64,000 nucleotides of DNA from Kitasatospora xanthocidica. GTDB taxonomy: Bacteria > Actinomycetota > Actinomycetes > Streptomycetales > Streptomycetaceae. Below, piece after piece: positions 45,327 through 54,592 of the stretch. The notes beneath the pieces are model-generated. The model ran no database searches and was not told the origin of the DNA. It saw nothing but the letters and a program-made list of their open reading frames with translations. The stretch spans positions 1-64,000 of the forward strand of contig NZ_BNBY01000007.1 of the NCBI RefSeq assembly GCF_014656195.1. Reading direction: 5' to 3'. The position numbers and the translations under genes were made by a program. Each line of letters opens with the position of its first letter. Within the stretch, counting starts at the first letter, position 1.

Positions 45327-46225
45327 CGGGCGCTCCCGGAGGCGGCCTTCTCCTTGGCCGGGGAGCGGTCCGCCGGGCCGGTCCCGGTCTTCGCGCCGGC
45401 CTTCGGGGCGGCCTTCCCGGCGGGGGCGTCGGCGGCCGCGGCCTCGGTGTCCGCGGTGTCGGCGTCCATGGCCTCGGCGCTCGCCGCGGCGCCGGTCTTC
45501 GCGGCAGCGCCCTTCACCGCGGCATCCTTCGCGGCAGCCGCCTTCGGCTCCGCCTCGACCGGCGGCTCCTCGGCACGCGGGCGCGGCGGCGCCGGCACCT
45601 CGGCCGGCCCGGTGGCGGCGGGGCAGTCCGGCACCCCGGCGGTCTCCGCGGCCTCGGGCTCCCCCGCCCCGCCCCGGCGGCGGGTCATCATCACCAGCGC
45701 GCCCAGCAGCAGCCCGGCCGCGCCGCCGACGGCGACGTCCAGCTTGCCGGAGGGCGTGGTCGGCTCGTCCGGCGCGGCGGCCGGGGCCAGCGTGACCAGC
45801 CGGACGTTGGTGTCCTTGCTGCTGGTGTTGGCGAAGGCGACCAGCGAGCGGGCCACCGCGTCGGCGGTCCGGGCGGCCTCCTGGGCGCCCGTCCCGGTGC
45901 CGGTGATCTCGATCATCGGGGCGTCCGGGGAGGTCGTCCCGTGCACCAGGGACTCCAGCTCGGCCCGGGTGTGGCCGGTCTCGGCGGCCGCCACCGCGAG
46001 CACCTGCGGCTGGCCCGCCAGCCGCCCGTACGCCTGGGCGAAGTTGGTCGCGGTCGCGGCCTCCCCCGGGTTCTGCGGGACCACCAGGACGTAGGCGTTG
46101 GCGGCGTACGAGGGCTGCGAGACGACGGCGTACCCGGCGCCGGCCGCGGCGCCCAGCGGAACCGCGAGCGCCACCGGCCACCAGCGGCGGACCAGGCGGC
46201 GGGCGCTTCGGCGCGGTGTGGTCAT
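45323..46225 (-). CDS. Wzz-like polysaccharide co-polymerase
   Basis: 300 residues. First membrane helix about 16-36, an extracytoplasmic domain (VVPQNPGEAATATNFAQAY, PDAPMIEITGTG) and second helix about 165-183, the Wzz topology. The cytoplasmic tail of about 110 residues is Ala/Lys/Glu low complexity and carries no BY-kinase, so chain-length control must rely on another kinase or none. ATG with AAGGAG upstream. Confidence 0.85.
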   Translation of the reverse strand: MTTPRRSARRLVRRWWPVALAVPLGAAAGAGYAVVSQPSYAANAYVLVVPQNPGEAATATNFAQAYGRLAGQPQVLAVAAAETGHTRAELESLVHGTTSPDAPMIEITGTGTGAQEAARTADAVARSLVAFANTSSKDTNVRLVTLAPAAAPDEPTTPSGKLDVAVGGAAGLLLGALVMMTRRRGGAGEPEAAETAGVPDCPAATGPAEVPAPPRPRAEEPPVEAEPKAAAAKDAAVKGAAAKTGAAASAEAMDADTADTEAAAADAPAGKAAPKAGAKTGTGPADRSPAKEKAASGSAR

Positions 46226-46274
46226 GGGTGTGGCTCCTTGGGTATGGGACGGCGGTACCGGCGACGGCGGGCGG

Positions 46275-47390
46275 TCAAGCGCGGGCCAGCCGGTCGTAGA
46301 GGGCGCTCAGGTCGGCGGCGACCCGGGCGATGTCGTAGTGGCCGACGGCCGGCGGGTGCGGCAGCGGGTCGGCGGTGTGCTCGCTCAGGTGCCGCAGGTC
46401 GCGCAGCTCGGCGACGTAGGCGGCCGGCTCGGACGCGATCCGCCGGGCCTGCGGGGCGGCCCGGGGCGGCAGTTCGTCGAGGGCAGGGCAGGCGCTGTGC
46501 CGCACCGGCAGCCCGGCGGCCAGGCCCTCCAGGACGCCGAGGCCGAAGGTCTCCGCGGTCGAGGGCGCGGCCAGGACGTCCAGGGCGGCCAGCAGCTCGG
46601 GCACGTCGTCGCGCTCCCCGGTGAGCACCAGCCGCTCCCGGACGCCGAGTTCGACGGCCCGGCGCTCCAGCGCGGCCCGCTCGGGACCCTCGCCGACCAG
46701 CACCAGGCGGGTGGCCGGGTCCAGTCCGGCGAGCGCCTCGACCAGCACCTCGAAGCGCTTGCCCGGGACCAGCCGCCCCACCCCGCCGACCACCCAACTC
46801 CCCTCCGGCAGGCCGAGTTCGGCCCGCAGCCGACGGCGCGCGGCGGCCCGCTCGGCGGGCGGGAGGCGGTAGCGGCCGGTGTCGATGCCGTTGGGGATCA
46901 GCTCGATCCGGGCCGGCGGCACCCCCCAGGACCCCAGCGTCTGGGCGACCTGCCGGGAGACCGCGACGGTGGTGCAGCCGAGCCGCTCGGCCGCCAGGTA
47001 GAGGCCCTTGACGCCCCGGGTGACCGGGCGGCCCTCGATCACCCCGGCGTGCAGCGAGTGCTCGGTGGAGACCACCGCCCGGACCCCGGCCAGCCGCGCG
47101 GCCAGCCGGCCGTACAGCTGCGCCCGGTAGAGGTGGGTGTGCACCAGGTCGTAGCGGCCGGCCCGGACCAGCCGGACCAGCCGGGGCAGCGCGCCGAGGT
47201 CCCGGTTGCCGCGCATGTCGAGGTGGTGGACGGTCACGCCGTCGGCGCGCAGGGCGGCGGCGACCGTGCCGGGGTTGGTCAGGGCCAGCACCTCGCACTG
47301 CTGGTGCGACGGCAAGTGCCGCAGCAGCAGGTGGAGTTGACGTTCGGCGCCGCCGGAGGCGAGCCCGGTGACGATGTGCAGCACCCTCAT
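46275..47390 (-). CDS. Glycosyltransferase family 4
   Basis: 371 residues, GT-B fold. N-domain starts with HIVTGLASGGAERQ, donor domain with GGVGRLVPGKRFEVL, and the EX7E-type motif TAETFGLGVLEGLAAG. Adds a sugar to the lipid-linked unit; sugar unknown. ATG overlaps the upstream deacetylase stop (ATGA). Confidence 0.92.
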   Translation of the reverse strand: MRVLHIVTGLASGGAERQLHLLLRHLPSHQQCEVLALTNPGTVAAALRADGVTVHHLDMRGNRDLGALPRLVRLVRAGRYDLVHTHLYRAQLYGRLAARLAGVRAVVSTEHSLHAGVIEGRPVTRGVKGLYLAAERLGCTTVAVSRQVAQTLGSWGVPPARIELIPNGIDTGRYRLPPAERAAARRRLRAELGLPEGSWVVGGVGRLVPGKRFEVLVEALAGLDPATRLVLVGEGPERAALERRAVELGVRERLVLTGERDDVPELLAALDVLAAPSTAETFGLGVLEGLAAGLPVRHSACPALDELPPRAAPQARRIASEPAAYVAELRDLRHLSEHTADPLPHPPAVGHYDIARVAADLSALYDRLARA

Positions 47391-48247
47391 CGCCGGCGCT
47401 CCCAGCGCTCCCTGCGCGTACGGCGCAGCTCGGTGACGGCGTCGCGCAGCCGGTGCCGGCCCTTCTTGGCGCGCAGCCGCCAGGCGCCGTCGCGGTCGCC
47501 GACGTAGCAGCGGGGCAGGGCGAAGCGGCCGGTCAGCGGGGAGTGCGCGATGGCGCAGGCGTAGTCGTACCCGGCGTCCCGGACGGCCAGGGCGGCGGGC
47601 AGGTCGACGGCGCCGTACGGGTAGCAGAAGCCGGTCACCGGGCCGCCGACCACGTCCTCCAGCAGCCGCCTGCTCTCCCGGGCCTGCACCGTGAGGGCCT
47701 CGGCCGGCAGGCCAGGAAGCGACTGGTGGCCGAGGCCGTGCGAGCCGATCTCCCAGCCGGCGGCGGCGAGTTCGGTGACCTCCTGGACGGTGAGCAGCTT
47801 CTTCCGGGGGCCCTCGACGTCCCAGTCGTTGTCGCGGCCGAGCAGGTCGGCGACCACGTACGCGGTGGCGGTGAAGCCGTAGGCCTGGAGGATCGGGACG
47901 GCGTACCGGGCGAAGTCCGCGTAGCCGTCGTCGAAGGTGAGGCCGACCAGCTTCTCGTCCCGGCCGAGCGCCCGGGCCCGCATCAGCTCCCGGACCGAGA
48001 CGCCCCGCCGGCCGCGCCGGTGCAGCCAGGCGATCTGCTCGGCGAACCGCTCGGGACTGACGGTGAGCCGGTACGGGTCCTCCTTCTCGACCGCCACCGA
48101 GTGGTACATCAGGATCCACGGCGAGGCGGGGCCGGGGATCGGCGGTTCGCCGACCGGGTGGCGGCTCCTCGGGAGTCGCGCCCGGTGCGGCTGGGCGTTG
48201 CTGACGCCCGCCTGGGCCGAACGGACGGTGCCCCGTTCATTGTCCAT
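47387..48247 (-). CDS. Polysaccharide deacetylase (NodB domain)
   Basis: 286 residues. NodB motifs: TFDDGYADF (motif 1, catalytic and metal Asp), SHGLGHQSL (motif 2, His ligands), and FCYPYGA (motif 3). No signal peptide is obvious at this start, so it may act on the cytoplasmic side or a different start may add one. It removes acetyl groups from the polymer or its precursor. It overlaps the flippase gene by eleven bases. Confidence 0.9.
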   Translation of the reverse strand: MDNERGTVRSAQAGVSNAQPHRARLPRSRHPVGEPPIPGPASPWILMYHSVAVEKEDPYRLTVSPERFAEQIAWLHRRGRRGVSVRELMRARALGRDEKLVGLTFDDGYADFARYAVPILQAYGFTATAYVVADLLGRDNDWDVEGPRKKLLTVQEVTELAAAGWEIGSHGLGHQSLPGLPAEALTVQARESRRLLEDVVGGPVTGFCYPYGAVDLPAALAVRDAGYDYACAIAHSPLTGRFALPRCYVGDRDGAWRLRAKKGRHRLRDAVTELRRTRRERWERRR

Positions 48248-50012
48248 GGGGACGCTTCCCTTCTTCGGCGAGGGTTGGCGGGTTCGGGGCCTGTCCGGCG
48301 GACGGGCCCGGCAGGATCCACCGGGCGGGCCCCGCGGCCCGGGCGGCGGCGAGGACCGGGCCGCGCACCTCGCGGGCACCGAACCCGGTGCCGAGGGCGG
48401 CGAAGGCCAGCGCCACGGTGAGGCCCCCGAGGAGGGTCGAGAGCAGGGGGTCGGCGGCGAGGCCGGCGGCGGCGGTGCCGAGCACGGTGGCCCCGGCGGC
48501 GGCGGCCACCAGCCGGCCGTGGCCGCCGAGCACCCGGCGCAGCCGCAGCGGGATGCCGCGCAGCACCAGGCCGCGCAGCAGCAGCGCGGCGGTGGTGGTG
48601 ATGCCGGCCGCGTTCCCGGCGGCGAGTCCCAGCGCGCCGAAGGCGGGCGTCGCGAGCAGGCCGGTGACGACGGTGACGGCCAGGCCGAGCACCATCACGA
48701 CGGCCGGGTACCAGTCCAGCAGCCGGCGCCGGCCGTCGTCGGTGCGGGGGTCGTCGGCCCGGCGGACCACCGGGCGCAGCGAGAAGTACGGGCGGATCAT
48801 CACGCCGATCAGTGCCTGGGCGGGCAGGCCGAAGCTGTACACCCGGATGACGTCGGCGGTGGCGGCGGTGTCCCGGGGGCCGAAGGCTCCGCGCTCGAAC
48901 AGCAGTGAGACGACGGAGGGGGCGCAGGCCATCAGGAAGGCGGTGCCGAGCAGCACGACCGCCGCGGCCTGGCCGAGGTCCTTCTCCACCCGGTCGCGGG
49001 CGGTGGCGAGGTCCCCGGCGGCGAGCGCCCTGGCGACCAGCGGGAAGGTGACGGTGCAGATCAGGATGCCCGCCGTCATGGCGAGTTGGGAGACCTTGGC
49101 GGCGTAGTTGAGGTGCGAGATGGTGCCGGGCGGGAGCGCCGACCCGAGGTAGCGCTCGACGAAGACCTGGGACTGCCGGGTCAGGGTGAAGGCGCCGACC
49201 GGCAACAGGGCGAGCGGCATCAGCACCAGCGCCTTGCGCGAGCGGCGGCCGCGGCCGGCGCCGGGCGGGCCCCCGCGCAGCCGCCGCAGGAACGGGCCGA
49301 CCAGCAGACCGGCCATCAGCAGGCTGCCGGCCGCGACGCCGAGGGCGGCGGAGCGCACCCCGAGGGCGGCGTGCAGGGCCAGCAGGACTGCGAGGATGCC
49401 GAGGTTGTAGACGACGTAGATGCCGGCCGGGGCGGTGAAGCGGTGGTGGGCGCGCAGCGCGGCGGCCAGGTAGCCGGCCACGCCGAAGGGCAGCACGGTG
49501 ACCGCGGTGATCCGGGTGCAGGTGACGGCCAGTCCGGGGTCGGGCAGGCCGGGTGCGAGCAGCTCGACCAGCTGCGGGGCGCCCAGGGCGGCGGCCAGGG
49601 CGAGCCCGCTGAGCGCGAGCAGCAGCCAGGGCAGGGTGGCGCGGACCAGCTGGCGGACCGGGTCGGGGGCGTCCGGGTCCTCCTCGCGCAGTACCAGGGC
49701 GAGGGCGAAGGCGGGCACCATGAGGAAGGACATGGCGTCCTCGATCAGCAGCGGTGCGGCCGTCTCGGGGACGGTCCAGGCGACCAGGAAGGCGTCGGTG
49801 CCCTGGTTGGCGCCGAAGTAGCGGGCCAGCAGGAGGTCGCGCAGCAGGCCGAGCCCGGAGCCGGCGGCGCTGAGCAGCGCGGTGATGCCGAAGGCCCTGG
49901 CGAGGAAGCCGCCGCGGGGCGCCGGGTCCGGCGCGGGGGCCGGCTGCTCGCCGGGCGCGCTGCGCGGGGCCGGGAGGGCGGAGGTGAGGGCGGTCGGCTG
50001 GTCGGTGGTCAC
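48237..50012 (-). CDS. MurJ/MviN-like lipid flippase (Wzx role)
   Basis: 591 residues with about fourteen helices. FGITALLSAAGSGLGLLRDLLLARYFG and the second half (SHLNYAAKVSQLAM, VSLLFERGAFGPRD) are typical of the MurJ/MviN branch of the MOP superfamily. Its place in this block suggests it moves the lipid-linked repeat unit, in the Wzx role, rather than lipid II. GTG overlaps the upstream stop (GTGA). Confidence 0.9.
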   Translation of the reverse strand: MTTDQPTALTSALPAPRSAPGEQPAPAPDPAPRGGFLARAFGITALLSAAGSGLGLLRDLLLARYFGANQGTDAFLVAWTVPETAAPLLIEDAMSFLMVPAFALALVLREEDPDAPDPVRQLVRATLPWLLLALSGLALAAALGAPQLVELLAPGLPDPGLAVTCTRITAVTVLPFGVAGYLAAALRAHHRFTAPAGIYVVYNLGILAVLLALHAALGVRSAALGVAAGSLLMAGLLVGPFLRRLRGGPPGAGRGRRSRKALVLMPLALLPVGAFTLTRQSQVFVERYLGSALPPGTISHLNYAAKVSQLAMTAGILICTVTFPLVARALAAGDLATARDRVEKDLGQAAAVVLLGTAFLMACAPSVVSLLFERGAFGPRDTAATADVIRVYSFGLPAQALIGVMIRPYFSLRPVVRRADDPRTDDGRRRLLDWYPAVVMVLGLAVTVVTGLLATPAFGALGLAAGNAAGITTTAALLLRGLVLRGIPLRLRRVLGGHGRLVAAAAGATVLGTAAAGLAADPLLSTLLGGLTVALAFAALGTGFGAREVRGPVLAAARAAGPARWILPGPSAGQAPNPPTLAEEGKRPHGQ

Positions 50013-51451
50013 GGTGTCATCGCCCACTCGCCGCCGGAGGGGCGGTCCTCGGCGGCGGCGAGGGCGGCGAGGCCGAGGACGACGGAGGTCAGCACGGTGG
50101 TGGTGCCGCCGATGTCGGCGTACAGGAAGTCGACCAGCACCCAGGTGAGCAGGGCGAGCGCCGCGAGGCCGGGGCCCCGGGAGCGGCGCAGGCAGCCGAG
50201 CAGGAGGGCGAGGAAGAGCGCGGCGTAGGCGGTGATGCCGATCAGTCCCTGTTCGCTGAGGACCAGGAAGTACATGTTGTGCGGGGAGAGCAGCGGTTCG
50301 CGCTGGAAGCCGATGGTGGCGTCGGCGGCGTCGCTGCCGGAGGACAGCCGCAGCGGGGCGTGGCTGTCGCGCAGCTGCTGGAAGGCCTTGGGCCCGGCGC
50401 CGTGGACGGGGTGGTCCTGCCAGATCCGCCCGGCGGTGGCCCACAGGTCGTAGCGGTCGGAGACGGACTGGTCGGGGGCGGCGGAGACGGAGCCGATCGA
50501 GCTGATCCGCTTGGTGACGCCGGAGCCGCCGAGGCCGAGGCCGCCGACCAGGACGACCGCGGCGGCCAGGCCGAGGACGGCGGAGCGGACGGCGAGCCGG
50601 GCGTCGGCGCGCAGCAGCAGCACGGTGGCGGCGACGCCGGTGGCGATCCAGCTGCCGCGGCTGAACGAGACGGCGAGCGGGAAGGCGAGGAAGGCGGCGG
50701 CGGCGAACATCGCCCGCCGCAGCCGGGCGTCGCCGCCGGGCCCGCGCTCGCCCAGCGCGAGCGCCAGGGCGGCGAGCAGGCCGAAGCTGACCACCGTGGA
50801 CATCGCCATGATGTCCAGCGCGCCGAAGGTGCCGACGGCGCGGATCGGCTGGCCGGTGTAGGAGGCGCCGGTGTGGGTGAGGTACTGCTTGGCGCCGACC
50901 ACGCCCTGGATCAGGGCGGCGAGGACGAAGGAGCCGAGGACCAGGCGCTGGTCGGTGCGGTCGCGCAGGGCGCAGAGCACCGCGGCGGGCACCAGCACGA
51001 ACACCTGGACCAGCCGGACGAAGCCGGTGACGCTGGCGGCCGGGTCGATCGAGCCGAGGGTGGCGACGGCGGCGGCGGCCACGATCCCGCCGAACAGCGC
51101 GCAGGTGGTGCGGTCGAGGACGGGCAGGCGGCCACGCAGCAGGTTCAGCGCGGTGAGGGCGACCAGGGCCAGTGAGGCGAGGTCGGCGGCGGTGATGTGG
51201 ACGGCGGCGGTGACGTCCTTCTCGCCGGTCGGTACGCAGACCAGCAGGACGGTGGCGGCGGCGAGCAGGCTGGGCCGCTCGGCGAGCGCGGGCAGTGCCC
51301 GCCGCGACCCGGCGGCTCGCCCGCTCGCCTCCGACGTTCTCCCCCGGCCTCCGGCGGGGGGTGCCCCCGGCGTTCGCTCGTCGCCCGTCGCTCGCGGCGG
51401 CGGCGTGCCCCGTCGGCTCGGGGCGGGAAGGGCCGTGGGGGTCAGGGCCAC
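50009..51451 (-). CDS. O-antigen ligase/Wzy-like polymerase
   Basis: 480 residues with about ten to twelve helices and a large extracytoplasmic loop near the C-end (HGAGPKAFQQLRDSHAPL ... SPHNMYFLVLSEQGLIG), as in the O-antigen ligase family. It would polymerise or transfer the exopolysaccharide. The first 40 residues are basic, Arg/Pro/Ala-rich and come from a dispersed repeat at 51314-51427. GTG at 51451 with GGGAG nine bases before; the gene begins five bases after the stop upstream. Confidence 0.9.
   Translation of the reverse strand: MALTPTALPAPSRRGTPPPRATGDERTPGAPPAGGRGRTSEASGRAAGSRRALPALAERPSLLAAATVLLVCVPTGEKDVTAAVHITAADLASLALVALTALNLLRGRLPVLDRTTCALFGGIVAAAAVATLGSIDPAASVTGFVRLVQVFVLVPAAVLCALRDRTDQRLVLGSFVLAALIQGVVGAKQYLTHTGASYTGQPIRAVGTFGALDIMAMSTVVSFGLLAALALALGERGPGGDARLRRAMFAAAAFLAFPLAVSFSRGSWIATGVAATVLLLRADARLAVRSAVLGLAAAVVLVGGLGLGGSGVTKRISSIGSVSAAPDQSVSDRYDLWATAGRIWQDHPVHGAGPKAFQQLRDSHAPLRLSSGSDAADATIGFQREPLLSPHNMYFLVLSEQGLIGITAYAALFLALLLGCLRRSRGPGLAALALLTWVLVDFLYADIGGTTTVLTSVVLGLAALAAAEDRPSGGEWAMTP
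51314..51427. repeat. Dispersed repeat relative of the 12-kb tandem array, inside a coding region
   Basis: The minus strand holds CCCGCCCCGAGCCGA (51413-51427) and GGAGGCGAGCGGGCGAG (51316-51332), both exact matches to the plus strand of the array at 12077-12343, but in permuted order and opposite orientation. It supplies most of the N-terminal extension of the Wzy-like protein. Confidence 0.75.
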
Positions 51452-51456
51452 GCGGG

Positions 51457-52980
51457 TCAGCTCCCGTCCGGGTGGAGCATCAGGACCGCGGTGCGGCACA
51501 GGATCTTGACGTCCTGCCAGAGGCTCCAGCTCTCGATGTAGCGGTTGTCGAACCGGGCCCGGTCCTCGATCGAGGTGTCCCCGCGCAGGCCGTTGACCTG
51601 GGCCAGGCCGGTGAGGCCGACCGGGACGCGGTGGCGGTCGGCGTACTCGGGGTAGGCCTGGCCGAACCGCATGACGAAGTAGGGCCGTTCGGGGCGCGGG
51701 CCGACCAGGCTCATGTCGCCGCGCAGGATGTTCCACAGCTGCGGCAGCTCGTCCAGCGAGCTCTTGCGCAGCAGCCGGCCGACGGCGCCCATCCGGTGGT
51801 CCTGGGAGATGTTCCAGCGGGTCGCCGACTCGTGCTCGTTGCTCGGGCGCAGGGTGCGGAACTTGAGGACGGTGAAGACCTTGCCGTCCAGCCCGGTGCG
51901 CTGCTGGCGGAAGAGCACGCCGGGGCCGGTGTCGAAGCGGACGGCGAGGGCGCAGAGCACCAGGACGGGGGCGAGCAGCAGCAGGCCGGTCGCGGCGGCG
52001 GCGATGTCCAGGGCGCGCTTGGCGGCCCAGCCGGGGCGGCGCATGGCCGGGCGGTCGACCCGCAGGCAGGGGAAGCCCCACAGGTGGTCGCCGCCGGCGA
52101 TCGGGGCGGTGGGCAGCGAGCCGAACTCGCGCAGCGCGGGCACCAGCCAGACCTGGCAGCCGAGCCCGGCGGCCTCGCGCAGGGCGGCGGCGGTCTCGGC
52201 CTCGTCGGCGGCGCCGGCGGTGGCGATCACGTGCTGGATCCGGTGCCGGCGCACCTCGCGCTCCAGGACCTCGCGGCCGCCGAGGACGGGCAGGCCGGTG
52301 TCGCCGGCCAGCAGCGGCGGGTCGGCGTCGAGGAAGCCGACCGGGCGCATCCCGTACTCGCCGTGCTCGCCGAGGGCGGCGGCGATCCGGCGGCCGAGCG
52401 CTCCGGCGCCGAGCACCAGGACGGGGCTGGGGCGGCTGCGGCGGATCCGCCGGACCAGGTGGTAGAGGACGGCGCGGCCGGCGGTGGCGATCAGCAGCTG
52501 GGCGCCGAGCAGGACGGTGAGGCGGGCGAGGGTGGCCGGGCCGCAGTCGGGCCAGCGGCGGCCCAGGCAGCCGGACAGGGTGACGGCGAAGGCGGCGGCG
52601 ACCACCGCCCGGGCGGCCAGCGCGGGCAGTTCGTCCAGGACGGACAGGGTGAGCCGGGCCCGGTAGAGGCCGCCGGCCAGGTTGAGCAGGATCAGCAGGG
52701 GCAGGACGGCGGGGACGCCGAGCAGTGGGTCGAGCGGGGTGGACGGGTCGACGGCCCGGTTGGCGATGCCGGTGGCGGAGCACAGCGCGATGGCGTCGGC
52801 CTGGACCAGGGCGAGCGGCAGGGCCAGCCGGTTGCGGACCGCCCCGCGGTGCCGGCGGGCGGCCGGGACCGTCCGGCTCTGCGCCGCTCCCGCCGGGCGG
52901 TCGAGCAGTCCGGTGCCCTGCCGTCGGATGCCGGACAGGGGCACGCCCGATCGCGGCACACTGTCGTGGTCAATGGTCAT
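51457..52980 (-). CDS. Exopolysaccharide polyprenyl glycosylphosphotransferase
   Basis: 507 residues, WcaJ/WbaP-like initiator. N-half has four to five helices and a CoA-binding-like domain (LVLGAGALGRRIAAAL). The C-terminal catalytic part from about 320 has KRALDIAAAATGLLLLAPV, then KSSLDELPQLWNIL and VGPRPERP. It transfers a sugar-phosphate to undecaprenyl phosphate, the first step of polymer synthesis. ATG at 52980 with GGGGAG about twelve bases away. Confidence 0.93.
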   Translation of the reverse strand: MTIDHDSVPRSGVPLSGIRRQGTGLLDRPAGAAQSRTVPAARRHRGAVRNRLALPLALVQADAIALCSATGIANRAVDPSTPLDPLLGVPAVLPLLILLNLAGGLYRARLTLSVLDELPALAARAVVAAAFAVTLSGCLGRRWPDCGPATLARLTVLLGAQLLIATAGRAVLYHLVRRIRRSRPSPVLVLGAGALGRRIAAALGEHGEYGMRPVGFLDADPPLLAGDTGLPVLGGREVLEREVRRHRIQHVIATAGAADEAETAAALREAAGLGCQVWLVPALREFGSLPTAPIAGGDHLWGFPCLRVDRPAMRRPGWAAKRALDIAAAATGLLLLAPVLVLCALAVRFDTGPGVLFRQQRTGLDGKVFTVLKFRTLRPSNEHESATRWNISQDHRMGAVGRLLRKSSLDELPQLWNILRGDMSLVGPRPERPYFVMRFGQAYPEYADRHRVPVGLTGLAQVNGLRGDTSIEDRARFDNRYIESWSLWQDVKILCRTAVLMLHPDGS

Positions 52981-53374
52981 CAGCGCACGATCTCCCCTGC
53001 TGTGTGCCCGGGGTGACGGTGCCCCGGCACCGGTTGGCGCGGGGCGGCCGTCCCGGCCCGGTGGGCGCGGTCCTGACAGCACCTGCTGCCGCTGGCGGCA
53101 TTCGGATCTCCCGTGGCGGGGCCGATCGCTGAGGGGCCGGTCGGGAAGGACTCGGTCGCGAGGGGCTCAGCCGTGAATTTCCGGTATGAAATCTGAACGA
53201 AGCAGGCAAAATCTGACAATACCGAACCGGGCGCCAAGGGCTGGAAGTTGACTTGCCGTTTCATTCCAGCCGCCCATTAATAGGTATTTCTGATTTGACG
53301 CCTCGCCCCATATCCGGTTGAGGGTGCGAATACGACAGCGCCGGAGCGGCGGGCATTCACGGCATGTGAAACGA
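52981..53374 (-). promoter_or_regulatory. AT-rich control region of the exopolysaccharide block
   Basis: 394 bp without a gene. It contains one of the most AT-rich stretches of the window (53180-53340). Two AAATCTGA direct repeats (53189-53196, 53209-53216) are spaced 20 bp apart, and TATTAA-like -10 candidates (minus) lie near 53278. The downstream gene is 400 bp from the next one, so the block likely starts here. Confidence 0.5.
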
Positions 53375-54529
53375 TCAGATCCGCTGTGGGACACGGGCCC
53401 GGCGCCGTCCCGCCGAGGGTCCGGCACCCAGCAGATGGCGGTAGAGGACGTCCACCTGTTCGACCACGGTGCGCACGTCGTGCCGGGCGACCACGTGCTC
53501 GCGCAGCCGGGAACCGCGTCGCTCGCACTCGATCGGATCGGACAGCGCTTCCGCCATTCGGGTGGCGAGGGCCGACGCGTCCTCCGGCGGGACCACCGAC
53601 TGCGCCCGCTCGGCCGGCGGCAGGCACTCCCGCGCCCCCGGCACGTCGGTCAGCAGCACCGGACGGGCGGCCGCCATCGCCTCCAGCGGGGCCAGCGCCA
53701 TGCCCTCCCAGCGCGAGGGCAGCACCACCAGGTCGGCCGCCGCCAGCCACGGGCGCGGGTCCGCCACGTCGCCCACCAGCCGTACCCGGGACGGCTCGGC
53801 GGTCTCCCGGACCAGCTCCGCCACCCGCTGCTCCTCCGGCCCGCCGCCGACCAGCGCCAGCCGGGCCTGCGGCACCCGGCGCAGCACCTCCGGCCAGGCC
53901 TCCAGCAGCACGTCCTGGCCCTTCTGCCGGCACAGCCGGCCGACGCAGACCGCGAGCGGGGCGTCCAGGTCCAGGCCGAGCGCGATCCGGGCGGCCCGGC
54001 GGTCGGCGGGCGCGTAGTGCCGGACGTCGACGCCGTTGGGCACCACCGCCCAGTCGGCGTGCACCCCGGCGGCCACGCCGTCGGCCCGCTCCTGGACGCT
54101 GACGCAGAGCAGCCGGTGCGCCCAGCGGGTGGCGAAGCGCTCCCAGCGCAGGGTGGCGGCGGCCAGCGCGCCGTCGACGGCGGCGAAGGACCAGGCGTGC
54201 GGCTGGAAGACCGTCGGGACGGCGCCGCGCACCGCCAGCCGGCCGGCCAACCCGGCCTTGGCGCTGTGCAGGTGGACCACGTCGGGCGCGGCGGCCCGGA
54301 CGATCCGGCGCAGCCGCCAGGCCTCTCCGGCGGTGCCCGGGCCCGGCGAGCGGCCGGCGGGCCAGTCCTGGACCAGCGCGCCCACCGCGGCGGACTCCTC
54401 GGCCAGCCGCCCGCCGCGCGGACACGCCACCAGCACCCGGTGGCCGGCCTCGCGCTGCCCCCGGACCAGGTCGGTCACGACGCGGGCGACCCCGCCGTCC
54501 ACCGGTTGCGAAATGTGAAGGATCGTCAT
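53375..54529 (-). CDS. Glycosyltransferase family 4
   Basis: 384 residues, GT-B fold. N-domain start ILHISQPVDGGVARVV, donor domain CVGRLCRQKGQDVLLEAWP and EX7E-type SRWEGMALAPLEAMAA. Likely part of the exopolysaccharide pathway, though separated by the control region. ATG at 54529 is used; an in-frame GTG at 54535 is seven bases after TAGGCT and may be the real leaderless start. Confidence 0.9.
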   Translation of the reverse strand: MTILHISQPVDGGVARVVTDLVRGQREAGHRVLVACPRGGRLAEESAAVGALVQDWPAGRSPGPGTAGEAWRLRRIVRAAAPDVVHLHSAKAGLAGRLAVRGAVPTVFQPHAWSFAAVDGALAAATLRWERFATRWAHRLLCVSVQERADGVAAGVHADWAVVPNGVDVRHYAPADRRAARIALGLDLDAPLAVCVGRLCRQKGQDVLLEAWPEVLRRVPQARLALVGGGPEEQRVAELVRETAEPSRVRLVGDVADPRPWLAAADLVVLPSRWEGMALAPLEAMAAARPVLLTDVPGARECLPPAERAQSVVPPEDASALATRMAEALSDPIECERRGSRLREHVVARHDVRTVVEQVDVLYRHLLGAGPSAGRRRARVPQRI

Positions 54530-54542
54530 ATGCACGGCGGCG

Positions 54543-54548
54543 AGCCTA
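54543..54548 (-). promoter_or_regulatory. -10 element upstream of GT4 gene
   Basis: TAGGCT on the minus strand, seven bases before GTG 54535. Fits a leaderless message. Confidence 0.55.
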
Positions 54549-54592
54549 GGGTCGCTCCCCCGTGCCGGGTGGCCCTCGTCACCCGGAGGTGG

